Positions 52,436-61,638 of a DNA stretch of 64,000 bases are shown here, one piece after another (the stretch's first letter is position 1; each line of letters begins with the position of its first letter). Below the pieces are notes generated by a model that saw only the letters and a list, made by a program, of their open reading frames with translations, searched no databases and had not been told where the DNA came from. Source of the DNA: Bacillus subtilis (lineage in GTDB: Bacteria; Pseudomonadota; Alphaproteobacteria; Rhizobiales; Rhizobiaceae); contig JAHREI010000004.1 in assembly GCA_021733665.1 (NCBI GenBank), positions 343,268 to 407,267 on the forward strand, written 5' to 3'. The position numbers and the translations under genes are program-made.

Positions 52436-54142
52436 ATGACCAATATTGCTTCCGTTTCCAAGTCTTCCCGCAAAGGTATGCCGATTGCGGCAGAAAAGTA
52501 TAACCCGTTCAGAACCACAATCTTGCAGGATCGCCAGTGGCCTTCAAAGATGATTGAAAAGGCTCCGATCTGGTGTTCTGTGGATTTGCGCGACGGTAAT
52601 CAGGCGCTGATTGATCCGATGGGGCATGACCGCAAAGCCCGCATGTTCCAGCTGTTGCTGGATATGGGCTTTCCGGAAATCGAAATCGGCTTTCCTTCGG
52701 CTTCCCAGACAGATTTCGATTTCTGCCGCTGGTGCATTGAGCAGGGCAATGTGCCGGATGATGTGGATTTGCAGGTGCTGGTGCAGTGCCGTCCGGAGCT
52801 GATCACCCGTACATTTGAAGCACTGGAAGGTGCGAATACACCGATTATCCATTTCTACAATTCCACCAGTGAATTGCAGCGTCGCGTGGTATTTGGCAAA
52901 GATGTTAAAGGCATTAAGCAGATTGCGACCGATGCCGCTAAAATGATTATGGATATGGCTGCGAAAGCCGGTGGCGGTTATCGTTTCCAGTATTCGCCGG
53001 AAAGCTTTACCGGTACCGAGCTGGAAGTTGCTCTGGAAATCTGTAATGCGGTGACAGAAATCGTTAAGCCGACAGCAGAAAACAAGCTGATCCTCAATCT
53101 GCCTTCCACTGTGGAAATGAACACCCCGAATGTTTATGCCGACCAGATCGAATGGATGTGCCGCAATCTGGATAATCGTGAAAACCTGATTATCTCGCTG
53201 CATCCGCATAATGACCGCGGTACGGGCATTGCAGCAACGGAACTGGGTCTGATGGCTGGTGCTGACCGTGTTGAAGGCACATTGTTCGGTAATGGTGAGC
53301 GTACCGGTAACGTGGATATTGTAACGCTGGCGCTGAACATGTTCACGCAGGGGATTGATCCTGAGCTGGACTGCTCGGACATCAACCGCATGAAAGAAGT
53401 ATACGAATATTCCAATCAGCTGGTTATTCCTGAGCGTCACCCATATGTCGGCGAACTGGTTTACACTGCTTTCTCCGGCTCCCATCAGGATGCGATCAAT
53501 AAGGGTATGAAAGCCAAAAAAGGTGCCAACTCGCCGGTGTGGGAAGTGCCTTATCTGCCGATTGATCCGCAGGATGTCGGCCGCTCTTATGAAGCGATTA
53601 TCCGTATTAACTCCCAGTCGGGTAAGGGCGGTATCGCTTATATCCTGCAGCAGGATTATGGTCTGAACATTCCGCGCAAAATGCAGGTGGAATTCCGTGA
53701 GATCATTCAGCAGATTACGGATGATGAAGGTAAGGAACTGCAGGCAGAGCGTATTTATGAAGAGTTCAAGAAAGCCTATGTGAGCCAGCCGGGTTCGCGT
53801 CTGGAATTTGTTGATCACCACACTTTTGCTGATCCGGATAATAAAGCTGTCCGTATTATGCAGGCTGAGATCATTGATAATGGTGTGACCAAGACCATTG
53901 AAGGTCGCGGTACCGGACCGGTTGACGGCTTTATTGATGCCCTGTCGAAACATATCGGCATTGATATTTCGGTAGCAGACTACTCGGAGCATTCGCTCCA
54001 GCGCGGTTCTGATGCTTCTGCGATCAGCTATGTGGAGCTTTCACATCCGCAGGGTGTGGTCTTCGGCGTCGGGGTCAACCATAATATTGTGACCTCATCG
54101 CTTGCAGCGATTGTTTCTGCTGCGAACCGTCTGATCAAATAA
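52436..54142 (+). CDS. leuA: 2-isopropylmalate synthase
   Basis: 568 residues, the long LeuA type. An N-terminal HMGL-like TIM barrel has WCSVDLRDGNQALIDPM, GFPEIEIGFPSASQTDFDF and ISLHPHNDRGTGIAATELG, whose His ligands and Asp bind the metal. A linker and a C-terminal allosteric domain (about 430-565) sense leucine. It condenses 2-ketoisovalerate with acetyl-CoA, the first step of leucine synthesis. It is preceded by the leucine-codon leader and followed by a terminator. Confidence 0.96.
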   Translation: MTNIASVSKSSRKGMPIAAEKYNPFRTTILQDRQWPSKMIEKAPIWCSVDLRDGNQALIDPMGHDRKARMFQLLLDMGFPEIEIGFPSASQTDFDFCRWCIEQGNVPDDVDLQVLVQCRPELITRTFEALEGANTPIIHFYNSTSELQRRVVFGKDVKGIKQIATDAAKMIMDMAAKAGGGYRFQYSPESFTGTELEVALEICNAVTEIVKPTAENKLILNLPSTVEMNTPNVYADQIEWMCRNLDNRENLIISLHPHNDRGTGIAATELGLMAGADRVEGTLFGNGERTGNVDIVTLALNMFTQGIDPELDCSDINRMKEVYEYSNQLVIPERHPYVGELVYTAFSGSHQDAINKGMKAKKGANSPVWEVPYLPIDPQDVGRSYEAIIRINSQSGKGGIAYILQQDYGLNIPRKMQVEFREIIQQITDDEGKELQAERIYEEFKKAYVSQPGSRLEFVDHHTFADPDNKAVRIMQAEIIDNGVTKTIEGRGTGPVDGFIDALSKHIGIDISVADYSEHSLQRGSDASAISYVELSHPQGVVFGVGVNHNIVTSSLAAIVSAANRLIK

Positions 54143-54167
54143 GATCAGTCTGAATATAGATTAGATG

Positions 54168-54204
54168 AAAAGGCCTGAAACCATGCAGTTTCAGGCCTTT
54201 TTGC
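54168..54204 (+). terminator. Terminator of leuA
   Basis: AAAAGGCCTGAAA and TTTCAGGCCTTTTT form a 13-bp stem with an 8-base loop. Confidence 0.9.
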
Positions 54205-54281
54205 TATTATTCGGCTTTAAAGCCATAAAATCGCCACGCATAAGTCTGCCTGTAAATTGAAAGATCAGACAAGAGCGCGGC

Positions 54282-54944
54282 ATGAATAAAACCGAAGATG
54301 AGTTCATTGCATATCCGTCATTACCTCAACCGGAGAAAGACTTATCCGGTGAGGAGCGGCTGAAGACTGCGATCAGACAAGCAAAAACTGCACAGGCAGA
54401 TCGTCTGGACAGTATTTCGGATATCAGAGAAACCGATATTGTCCGGCTTGAATTGCTGTTGCAGGATTTGCAGCCGTTTTTTGATGCTGTGCCAGCGACA
54501 GACGAGCAATGGGATTTTTGTCTTAATAAAGGGATGCAGCCGCGGCTTTGGCTGGATGCCAGCGCTTTTATTATGATCGGCCGCGACCGGCGCAGTTATC
54601 GTTTCGTCCGCGATACGCGGTTGGGACGGGTGGTTTTGTCGGAGAATAAAGACATCAAGGTCATCTCTGATGCTGTGACACGCTATATCGCATCACGCAT
54701 TTTGGAGCGTGAGCGGTTAATGGATGATCTGTCTTTTCAGTCTGTTGAACAGGCAGGGCAGCAAGCGGTTTTGTCTGAACCGGTGGTCGAAATGCACGTG
54801 GCAGCAGAGCCAGTAAAAAATGCTTTGCCTGCCAAACTTTCATGGTTTGCAGGCGGTGCTTTGCTCGGCAGTTTAGTGCTGATTGCGATCTTGCGACTTT
54901 ACGGTGTTACTCTGCCGTTTCTGTGGGAAGCGATGCCGCACTGA
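54282..54944 (+). CDS. Hypothetical protein with a C-terminal membrane anchor
   Basis: 220 residues: a charged, mainly helical cytoplasmic part with a compact segment rich in Arg and aromatic residues (PRLWLDASAFIMIGRDRRSY, then RFVRDTRLGRVVLSENKDIK), and one C-terminal hydrophobic helix (FAGGALLGSLVLIAILRLYG, about 191-210). I do not recognise a characterised family. Its 3' end overlaps the convergent metallophosphoesterase gene by 38 bp, so one of the two 3' ends is under dual coding constraint. Confidence 0.75.
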   Translation: MNKTEDEFIAYPSLPQPEKDLSGEERLKTAIRQAKTAQADRLDSISDIRETDIVRLELLLQDLQPFFDAVPATDEQWDFCLNKGMQPRLWLDASAFIMIGRDRRSYRFVRDTRLGRVVLSENKDIKVISDAVTRYIASRILERERLMDDLSFQSVEQAGQQAVLSEPVVEMHVAAEPVKNALPAKLSWFAGGALLGSLVLIAILRLYGVTLPFLWEAMPH

Positions 54945-55884
54945 TTTGCGGTGCAGCTTTGCCAAGCATCAGTTCCTGATCTGAAAGTAAGGACACTTCA
55001 TTGTTTTCATTGGTAAAACCATATTGTTGCCAATGACATTTCCAGCTTTGCGACTGGCTGAGCGCCTCAATAGAAAACATATTATAGCGTGCCGGTGGCT
55101 TACGTCCTTCCTGACCCGGTGCATAGGGAGCCTGACTTGCCGATGGTACGCAGATAACCGGAACAGTACCATTAGGCGCAGCAATTTCGTTATGCGTTGC
55201 CAGATGGGTATGGCCGTGGAGCACGAGCTCTGCACCGGCTTCGCGGATCACTTTCTGGAAGCGGGCAATACCAAACAGGCGCTTATAAGCCGGTGTTGCA
55301 TTGCGTATCGGCGGATGGTGGATCAGTATGACGCGGCACAGACCTTGCGCACCGGTTTCTAGCAGGGTTTTTTTAAGCCGTTCGGCCTGCGCCGGCAGAA
55401 AATCACCGCTGGCCATAAAAGGGCCGGTCGCACGTGCCGAGCTGACACCGATAATGGCAATGCCGTCACGCACCCGTAAATAAGGAAATTGCGGACATTT
55501 TTCAAGATTGTTGATGCCGTCACCGCGCATCCACGGTTCCCACTTGCAACAGCTTTTGTTTAGCGCACCCGGTACATAAGCATCATGATTGCCCGGCACA
55601 AAGGAAACGTCCTGCTGATCGCCCAGTTGTTTCAGCCATTCATAGCCGTTGTCAATTTCCAGATTAAGCGCGAGGTTTACCAGATCGCCGGTCACGGCAA
55701 TATGGTCAGGCTTTTTGCTTTTCAGATCTTTAATCAGGCTTTCAAGTACCCAGTCATGCATCGCACCTTTGCGGTGGCGCTTCCAGTTAATATAGCCGGT
55801 GATGCGTTTGGAGGCCAGTTCACGCAGGCGTACCTGTGGTAAAGGCGACAAATGAATGTCTGATATATGGGCAAGTCTGAACAT
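54907..55884 (-). CDS. Metallophosphoesterase
   Basis: 325 residues of the calcineurin-like phosphoesterase fold. The five metal motifs are present: LAHISDIHLSP (D-x-H), VTGDLVN (GD), FVPGNHDAYV (GNHD), LIHHPP (H) and LVLHGHTHLA (GHxH). The family includes cyclic nucleotide and nucleic-acid phosphodiesterases; the substrate is unknown. I chose the ATG at 55884 (MFRLAHIS), where the fold begins; an ATG at 55905 is also possible. It overlaps the upstream-strand hypothetical gene by 38 bp. Confidence 0.88.
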   Translation of the reverse strand: MFRLAHISDIHLSPLPQVRLRELASKRITGYINWKRHRKGAMHDWVLESLIKDLKSKKPDHIAVTGDLVNLALNLEIDNGYEWLKQLGDQQDVSFVPGNHDAYVPGALNKSCCKWEPWMRGDGINNLEKCPQFPYLRVRDGIAIIGVSSARATGPFMASGDFLPAQAERLKKTLLETGAQGLCRVILIHHPPIRNATPAYKRLFGIARFQKVIREAGAELVLHGHTHLATHNEIAAPNGTVPVICVPSASQAPYAPGQEGRKPPARYNMFSIEALSQSQSWKCHWQQYGFTNENNEVSLLSDQELMLGKAAPQISAASLPTETAE

Positions 55885-56073
55885 TGGCGAAGATTTAGCC
55901 TTCATAGCTGCATAGTCAATGAAAAAGCATGCATGCAGAGAATGAAAATGCCTGTAGCCTGTTCATATAGTATCGGCATCTGTTGAAAACAAATCGGCCT
56001 GAACAGCAAGTTTGTTTTGCGTTTCAGAGCAATTTCCGGTCTGACTACAGAACTGTATTATCCGGAAAATTCT

Positions 56074-56529
56074 ATGAAATTAAAAAGCTGGCTGTTCCAT
56101 ACTTATTTTTTATTGCGTCGCCCCATGACTTTGGGTGTGCGTGCTGTTGTGCTGGATGAAGAGGCGCAAAGCGTTTTCCTCGTGCGCCATACCTATGTTA
56201 AAGGCTGGCATTTACCGGGTGGCGGAGTGGAGCGCGGAGAAACATTTATGCAAGCGCTGATTAAGGAACTGCGTGAGGAGGGGCACATTGAGCTGACAGC
56301 GCCGCCGCAACTCTTTGGCTTGTATAAAAATGCACATGTTACAAACCGCGATCATGTCGCGCTTTATATCTGCCGTACTTTCAGACAGATGAAACCACGT
56401 ATGCCGGATCGGGAAATTGCTGAAGCCCGCTTTTTTCCGCTGAGTGACTTGCCTGAGGGCGTGACACAGGCCACGATGCGCCGATTGCAAGAAGTTGCCA
56501 CCCAGACCTCACCGGACGAATTATGGTGA
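56074..56529 (+). CDS. NUDIX hydrolase
   Basis: 151 residues with a NUDIX box spanning [20 protein letters not shown] and the following EGHIE (G-x5-E-x7-R-E-x2-E-E-x-G). This binds Mg and cleaves nucleoside-diphosphate-linked substrates. The N-terminal [20 protein letters not shown] is hydrophobic and basic and could touch the membrane. CGGAAA lies ahead of the ATG at 56074; the in-frame extension to 56017 is unlikely. It lies 31 bp upstream of the gamma-carbonic-anhydrase gene. Substrate unknown. Confidence 0.87.
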   Translation: MKLKSWLFHTYFLLRRPMTLGVRAVVLDEEAQSVFLVRHTYVKGWHLPGGGVERGETFMQALIKELREEGHIELTAPPQLFGLYKNAHVTNRDHVALYICRTFRQMKPRMPDREIAEARFFPLSDLPEGVTQATMRRLQEVATQTSPDELW

Positions 56530-56560
56530 GACGATTATAGTGATTGAGGAGAAGTGCCTG

Positions 56561-57091
56561 ATGCCGGTCTATGTTCTTGATGGTCACAGCCCGCAATTTG
56601 ATCACCGTGCCAGCAATTGGGTGGCACCGGATGCCACGCTGATCGGTAAAGTACGGTTAGGCGAAAATGCAGGGATCTGGTTCGGTGTTATTGCCCGTGG
56701 TGATAATGAGCTGATTCACATCGGTAAGGACAGCAATGTGCAGGAGCATGTTGTTTTGCATACGGATATCGGCTTTCCGCTGACAATTGGTGAAGGCTGC
56801 ACAATCGGGCATCGTGCGATGCTGCATGGCTGCAGCATTGGTGAAAACAGCCTGATCGGTATTGGCGCGATTATTCTCAATGGCGCGAAGATCGGTAAGA
56901 ACTCTCTGGTGGGTGCCGGTGCGCTGGTGACCGAGGGGAAGGAGTTTCCGGATAATTCACTGATTGTTGGCTCGCCGGCTAAGGTTGTCCGCGAACTTTC
57001 TGCCGAGCAGATTGAGAAATTGCGCTTGTCAGCACAAAATTACGTGGCCAATGGCCGCCGTTATCAGCGCGGACTGGAAGTTGCTCCTTAA
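56561..57091 (+). CDS. Gamma carbonic anhydrase family protein (YrdA-like)
   Basis: A 176-residue left-handed beta-helix protein of hexapeptide repeats. Three His ligands of the trimeric metal site are visible: [18 protein letters not shown] and MLHGCSIGE. Homologues include Cam-type carbonic anhydrases, though many bacterial members have weak or no measured activity. The ATG at 56561 follows GAGGAGA; the upstream in-frame start overlaps the NUDIX gene and is unlikely. It is probably co-transcribed with the NUDIX gene. Confidence 0.9.
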   Translation: MPVYVLDGHSPQFDHRASNWVAPDATLIGKVRLGENAGIWFGVIARGDNELIHIGKDSNVQEHVVLHTDIGFPLTIGEGCTIGHRAMLHGCSIGENSLIGIGAIILNGAKIGKNSLVGAGALVTEGKEFPDNSLIVGSPAKVVRELSAEQIEKLRLSAQNYVANGRRYQRGLEVAP

Positions 57092-57103
57092 AATCAGTTA
57101 CCC

Positions 57104-57206
57104 AGAGCATAATTCCTTAAACTTGGATCAGTTTAAGTGAAATTATGCTCTAAATTTAAAGTGTTAGAGCGACCTTTGTGTGCCAGCTATGGCACACGGC
57201 GCTCTA
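57104..57206. repeat. Two-part palindromic intergenic element
   Basis: The first palindrome, 57104-57151, pairs AGAGCATAATT and CTTAAACT with their complements. The second, 57165-57206, pairs TAGAGCG with CGCTCTA and TGTGCCA with TGGCACA. Both are built on an AGAGC outer end, like palindromic repeats I recall from Rhizobiales intergenic regions. The second half overlaps the 3' end of the downstream minus-strand gene, whose last codons and stop lie inside it. It may also terminate both convergent transcripts. Confidence 0.55.
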
Positions 57207-57879
57207 GTGCCGATGTCGGAATATCGCTCAGTAGCATCTGCGGTGCATTACGGATATCAACCCACTGGCCGGTATGACGGGTCGACTGACGCTTCAGATA
57301 GGTGTAGTCGGTCTGATTCCAGTTTTTGACACTATCCTCCAGATTGTCGAGGATGAAGTCACCGCGGTCTGTGCGGACTGTCAGCACGGCATGACCTTCA
57401 CCATTGCTCTGGCGCACAACAGTGATCAGCAGGGTATTGACCGGAAAGCCGGCATTGATGAGCATACGGCGCTTGAGCAGAACATAATCCTCACAGTCAC
57501 CATATTGGGTCGGGTAGGACCAAACCTCTTCTTTACCCCACATTTCCATATCGGTGCGTGGCATAATGGCAGTATTCACCTGCGCATTGACCTGAACGAT
57601 CTTATTCCACAGACCCTGTGTAAGTTTCAGCGGGGCTTCGTTACGGCTGGTCTGGTTGCATTCTTTTTTATACTGTTTGCAAAAATCGTAATGGCCGACA
57701 GGCTGGCTAGTGCGGCCACCGGTTTGCATCCACGGATTAGCGTTCTGTCCGGCCTGACCGGCCGTTGTACCAAATACGCTTCCTAACACTGTCATTGTAA
57801 GCAGCAGAGTTGCGGTGGCCAGCTTATGCTTTGCTGTTGTGCCATGCGCACTCTTTTTATGTGCTGTCTTGTTATACAT
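57187..57879 (-). CDS. Transglutaminase-like cysteine peptidase (BTLCP / LapG-type, C93)
   Basis: 230 residues: a signal sequence (AKHKLATATLLLTMTVLGSV, cleavage near AGQA) and a papain-like BTLCP domain. The triad is visible: Cys129 in QYGDCEDYVLLKRR, His163 in GEGHAVLTVRT and Asp178 in FILDNLED. The D-C-E-D core also carries the Ca-binding residues of LapG. LapG proteases release surface adhesins in the periplasm under c-di-GMP control. AAGGAG precedes the ATG at 57879. A PilZ gene lies upstream on the same strand; no LapD or large adhesin gene is in the window. Confidence 0.87.
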   Translation of the reverse strand: MYNKTAHKKSAHGTTAKHKLATATLLLTMTVLGSVFGTTAGQAGQNANPWMQTGGRTSQPVGHYDFCKQYKKECNQTSRNEAPLKLTQGLWNKIVQVNAQVNTAIMPRTDMEMWGKEEVWSYPTQYGDCEDYVLLKRRMLINAGFPVNTLLITVVRQSNGEGHAVLTVRTDRGDFILDNLEDSVKNWNQTDYTYLKRQSTRHTGQWVDIRNAPQMLLSDIPTSALERRVP

Positions 57880-58566
57880 TGTGACGCTCCTTGTTGAGAG
57901 CACCATGGCAGTCAGAAATTGATACTATCCAAAGGGATATGCATAAGACAAAGTAAACGCGAAGGTGAGTTTTCGTAAACCTTAACTACCTGTGAAATCA
58001 GTGTTTTAACGAAAGTTAGGACTTACTATACGCAAAATTCATGCAGGTTTCGGTTGTATGAAAGCTTGAGGTTAACAGAGCGTTGTGCAGTTAACAGCGG
58101 GTTGAAATTGCTAAGATGTCCACAGGCGCTGGTTAACAGGCCGTGTAAACTCTGCGCTTGCTGATAAGCTTATATTTACCTCGCCATTTTGGCTTCAGAA
58201 GAATTTAAGAAAATTATTTTCAGCCTTTGCTAACTATAGAAAGCAAAGCATGGCGGCTGTGGATTAAATTCTGCAGAAATTGCGAATGATTATGCAGTTT
58301 CTGTCTTTTCTAAGAGGCTGGGTCTTTATCGAAAGGGCTGAGAATCGCTGAAATTGTGCTGATTTTCTTGTTCACAGGGCAAAAATCGCATTTCAGAAGC
58401 GGCGGTAGCATAAAATGAAGAGCTGAAGGTGCTCATCTGCGCTGAATATTAACAGCGTAAGGCATGAGAAGAGCAAAGGCGGATTCATCTGATGTCTGCG
58501 TGTGTTCACCAGAGCGGTTTACGACAGCTCATTAATTGAAAATGGGACGCTGGAAGAGAGGCGGTC
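57880..58566. other. Long gene-free region with repeated GTTAACAG
   Basis: About 690 bp with no supported ORF. GTTAACAG occurs near 58071, 58090 and 58132, and ATTAACAG near 58448. A similar TTAACAGCGGGTT also occurs near 21873, upstream of the porin gene. The region is AT-rich and should hold the BTLCP promoter. The repeats could be protein-binding sites or chance. Confidence 0.3.
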
Positions 58567-59199
58567 TTAATTTCTCGGCAAGTCGGTTTGCAGAACCAGA
58601 AACTCAATGCCGATGCCTTCATCAAAATGACGCATCACTTTAGCCTGACTGTTGCCGAGCGTTACGATACTGCGCAGAGGCGGGCGCAAGCCGGTTTCAA
58701 CGGCAGCACCGGATAGCGATAAATCTAAAATTTTACAGGTATGTTCTGTGCCGTCGCTGAGTGTGAGCACTGCTTCAGAGCGAGCCGGTGTATAACGAAC
58801 ATGCCTTCTTTGTTCTGCCTGTTGCTGATCAGCATTATTGCTGAGCCAGTTGATTTTGGTGATCAGTTTATTTTTCTGGTGATCACTGTGCTGTAATTGC
58901 AGGCTGAAATCATCACGCTGAATATTGATGATCGTACCTTCGAGACGACCTAAATTTTCAATGTAAGCGATAATATGATCATTGAGTTGCAGCGTTTTTT
59001 CACCGTCGGCTATGGTGAAGTCCGCGTTATTGGCAGAGATGCGCCATAATCTGCAGCTATATTCGCTGCCATCGGTACGCATGAACCGGCCTTTCAAAGG
59101 AGATTCCAAAGTCAGACGGACTGTGGCACCGGATTGCTCCGCTGTCTTGGCAGGCGATGTTTCTGATGCGTGCGAAGATGCAGGTATATGTGCCGACAT
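58567..59199 (-). CDS. PilZ-domain protein
   Basis: 210 residues with a C-terminal PilZ domain (about 128-205). The c-di-GMP motif RRHVRYTP (R-x3-R type) is followed by LDLSLSGAAVE (D-x-S-x2-G). A weaker PilZ-like barrel (about 25-110, RLTLESPLKGRFMRTDG and CRLWRISANNADF) seems to precede it without the Arg motif, so the protein may be a tandem with one ligand-binding domain. It lies upstream of the LapG-type gene on the same strand but about 690 bp away. Confidence 0.85.
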   Translation of the reverse strand: MSAHIPASSHASETSPAKTAEQSGATVRLTLESPLKGRFMRTDGSEYSCRLWRISANNADFTIADGEKTLQLNDHIIAYIENLGRLEGTIINIQRDDFSLQLQHSDHQKNKLITKINWLSNNADQQQAEQRRHVRYTPARSEAVLTLSDGTEHTCKILDLSLSGAAVETGLRPPLRSIVTLGNSQAKVMRHFDEGIGIEFLVLQTDLPRN

Positions 59200-59397
59200 A
59201 TGCTTGAAATGTGCCTTTGAATGATTCTGTAATGTTAAAGCCGGTGTAACAATGTCACCGGCTTTTTTATTATTCTACAGCAATTTCTGTCGATGAGCTA
59301 TTAAAAGCTGGTTTTACATCACTTGTACTTAACGCAGTGACGATTATTGCTGTCAGCCTGTTGAAATGCTCAGTTTTGCCGGATCGCTAATATCTGA

Positions 59398-60339
59398 TCA
59401 ATTTTTGTCTTTGCCGCCGGTGATCAGCGTCAGGTGTGCTGCTTTTGCAGTTGTTTGCACTGTTTCACTTTGCGGGGCAGCGGGGTGAATGCTTTTGATT
59501 AAATCGGCAACCGTCAGCGGGGCAGGGATGATAGCAGGTGCAGGTTGAGCTGAATGCTGAACTGTATCGGATGGCCGTGCTGAAGGCATAAGCGCTTCAA
59601 TCTGTGGCAGAAGTGCTCGGGCAAAAGCTGTATCGGCAACGGCGCTGTCATATGAAAAGGCTTCGCCCGTTGATGTCAGGCTTGTGCCGACCAAGGGGGT
59701 GTTTTCCTGCACTGGATTTGTTTGCGAGGCAGGCGATAATTCATGATGACGATCGAGCAGAACCTGCAGGACAGATTTCATGCCCTTTGTCGCCTGAACG
59801 CTGTCGACTTGTGCGGGCACTGCGGCGGAGATCAGTCCCATATAATTGGAAATCAGCGGTTCACTACCCAGCCAGAGCGGCTGATCAAGTGCAACCATGC
59901 TGCCGATCCATGCCAGCGAGCCGTCACTCTCATGTAATGGTAATAATAATGTCTCGAAATGGCAGCTTTTTTCATTCAGCGTCAGGCTGGTGTGTTCCAG
60001 TCTTAACGGGCGATAGTCCATGCCGGAAAGATGAAGCTGTTCAGCAAGCCATGAGCGCACATCTTCATGCCAGAGCGAAAGAAAACGCGTATTGCGTAAT
60101 TCTCGCCCATAGATTGTGCAAAGGCGCGTTCCTGCAAGTCTGAATTGCCATTGCCGGGCGCGCGGGATGCCGGCTAATTCCTCATGAATAATGTCTTCAT
60201 TGTCGCTGCGAAGGATAAAGATATTCGGCAGTTTGCCGCTCAAATCGCGTGGGCTGATGTCACGACGATCCGGCGCCGCGCGGGTGCCGCGCAACCTGTC
60301 CCAATAGGTGAGCAGATCTGCCGTCCAGTCATGTTTCAT
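59398..60339 (-). CDS. PAS-domain protein (PAS_5 type)
   Basis: 313 residues: an N-terminal PAS-like domain of the Rhizobiales PAS_5 kind (about 5-160, LLTYWDRLRGTRAAPDRRD, FRLAGTRLCTIYGREL, WIGSMVALDQPLWLG), then a low-complexity Pro/Ala/Ser C-terminus with no output domain. The role is unknown; such proteins often stand alone and may pass signals through protein contacts. It is co-directional with the PilZ gene, 198 bp upstream. Confidence 0.82.
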   Translation of the reverse strand: MKHDWTADLLTYWDRLRGTRAAPDRRDISPRDLSGKLPNIFILRSDNEDIIHEELAGIPRARQWQFRLAGTRLCTIYGRELRNTRFLSLWHEDVRSWLAEQLHLSGMDYRPLRLEHTSLTLNEKSCHFETLLLPLHESDGSLAWIGSMVALDQPLWLGSEPLISNYMGLISAAVPAQVDSVQATKGMKSVLQVLLDRHHELSPASQTNPVQENTPLVGTSLTSTGEAFSYDSAVADTAFARALLPQIEALMPSARPSDTVQHSAQPAPAIIPAPLTVADLIKSIHPAAPQSETVQTTAKAAHLTLITGGKDKN

Positions 60340-60662
60340 GAGGTGGCGCTTCCTCGATTATCCCAAAGATCCGGCATTTACAGTGCTTGTCTGAAATGCT
60401 GAAATCCGTTTAACATATTGCGTGCGCTTGTCTTTCAGATTGAAACAATGCTTTCGCGAAACCATTAAAATTTTAAACGCTGTATAAAAAGCCATCATCC
60501 GTGGTTCGGACAACGCATTTCGGCGTCTTTTTGCTGGCGATAATATGCGCGGATGATTGTAAACAAGCCATGATCATGGCCTGAACATCCACGAACAATA
60601 AAATTTATGGTTAACGCTTTGCTTCGATTGCATTAAGAAATTAATTATGTTTATATACGTTT

Positions 60663-60777
60663 AGGCATAAGTTGCAGGCTCATTATAGGGAATGACCCGC
60701 TGCTTTGGGTGCCTAACTCCAGAATTTATTTGGGTTATTTATGCCCGTTCACCGCCTGTTTTGCAGGCGGTTTTTTC
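60663..60777 (+). ncRNA. Candidate small RNA, about 115 nt
   Basis: TTGCAT (60628-60633) and TTATAT (60651-60656), exactly 17 bp apart, look like a sigma-70 promoter. A strong terminator (CCGCCTG/CAGGCGG followed by TTTTTT, 60751-60777) ends the unit. Between them GGCATAA (60664-60670) can pair with TTATGCC (60739-60745), closing an internal region that holds a further GGG/CCC stem. No ORF fits inside. I could not assign it to a known RNA family. The rest of 60340-60900 shows nothing else. Confidence 0.5.
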
Positions 60778-60900
60778 TTGTCTTGATTTGGCTTTCTTCC
60801 TGCTTCAAAGATCAAAATAGTATTTTGCTGATCACAGAGATCTGCCGGCATGTACGGTGATGGAAGCACGCAGACAGATATGTAGTCATTAGAGGATAGT

Positions 60901-61638
60901 ATGCAGCAACCGGTCAACGATTCCCGCGATAATTTTGACAACGGGCAGGGCGGCTCACAGCCGGTCTTTAATATGCCACCGGTTGTTGTCGCTCTTATTG
61001 GTCTTTGTGCCGCTGTATATGTGACGCAGAGTTATTTGCTGAGTGATCAGCAATATGTCTGGTTTTTGCTGAATTTTGCCTTCATCCCGCAGCGTTTTAG
61101 TGAGTGGGGTGGTTTTACGGATATTACGGCATGGTTCACCGCGATCACCTATTCCTTCATGCATGGCGGTTTTGCACATTTGGCTGTGAATAGTGTGTGG
61201 TTCGCAGCTTTTGGTTCGCCTCTGGCAGGACGGATTGGCGTGCGTAAATTTTTACTGTTTTGGGTGCTGACCTCTATCGTTGCAGCTTTTACTCATTATG
61301 CGCTTTATCCGGACAGCAATATTCCGCTTGTTGGTGCCTCTGGCGCTATCTCGGGGATGATGGGGGCTGCCGCGCGTTTTGGTTTTCGCCGTGTGACTTA
61401 TTACACAGGAGCCGGAAGACAGGTCCCGGCTTTTGGCGGGCCTTTGCTTTCTGTTGCGCAGACACTGCAAAATAAAACAGTGCTGACTTTTGTCGGCTTC
61501 TGGTTGATTATTAATGTGATAACCGGTGTTTACGGTGTTGCGCCCGGAGAGCTCTCGGGAATCGCCTGGGAGGCACATATTGGCGGCTTTGTTGCAGGCT
61601 TTTTCGGTATTGCAGTTTTGCTGCGTGGCCGTTCCTAA
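60901..61638 (+). CDS. Rhomboid family intramembrane serine protease
   Basis: 245 residues with about six membrane spans: an N-terminal Asn/Asp-rich tail, the HGGFAHLAVNSVWF motif after the first spans, the catalytic Ser in LVGASGAISGMMGA, and the catalytic His in AWEAHIGGFVAGF. Rhomboids cleave single-span membrane proteins inside the bilayer. The substrate is unknown. The ATG at 60901 follows AGAGGAT. Confidence 0.9.
   Translation: MQQPVNDSRDNFDNGQGGSQPVFNMPPVVVALIGLCAAVYVTQSYLLSDQQYVWFLLNFAFIPQRFSEWGGFTDITAWFTAITYSFMHGGFAHLAVNSVWFAAFGSPLAGRIGVRKFLLFWVLTSIVAAFTHYALYPDSNIPLVGASGAISGMMGAAARFGFRRVTYYTGAGRQVPAFGGPLLSVAQTLQNKTVLTFVGFWLIINVITGVYGVAPGELSGIAWEAHIGGFVAGFFGIAVLLRGRS

Noticed and set aside
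52544..53992. 482-codon minus-strand ORF across leuA
   Set aside because: Antisense shadow of leuA caused by codon bias; no motif or start site.
57880..58566. Possible replication origin (AT-rich, GTTAACAG repeats, TGTCCACAG)
   Set aside because: No cluster of DnaA boxes and no origin-linked genes such as dnaA, hemE or parAB nearby.
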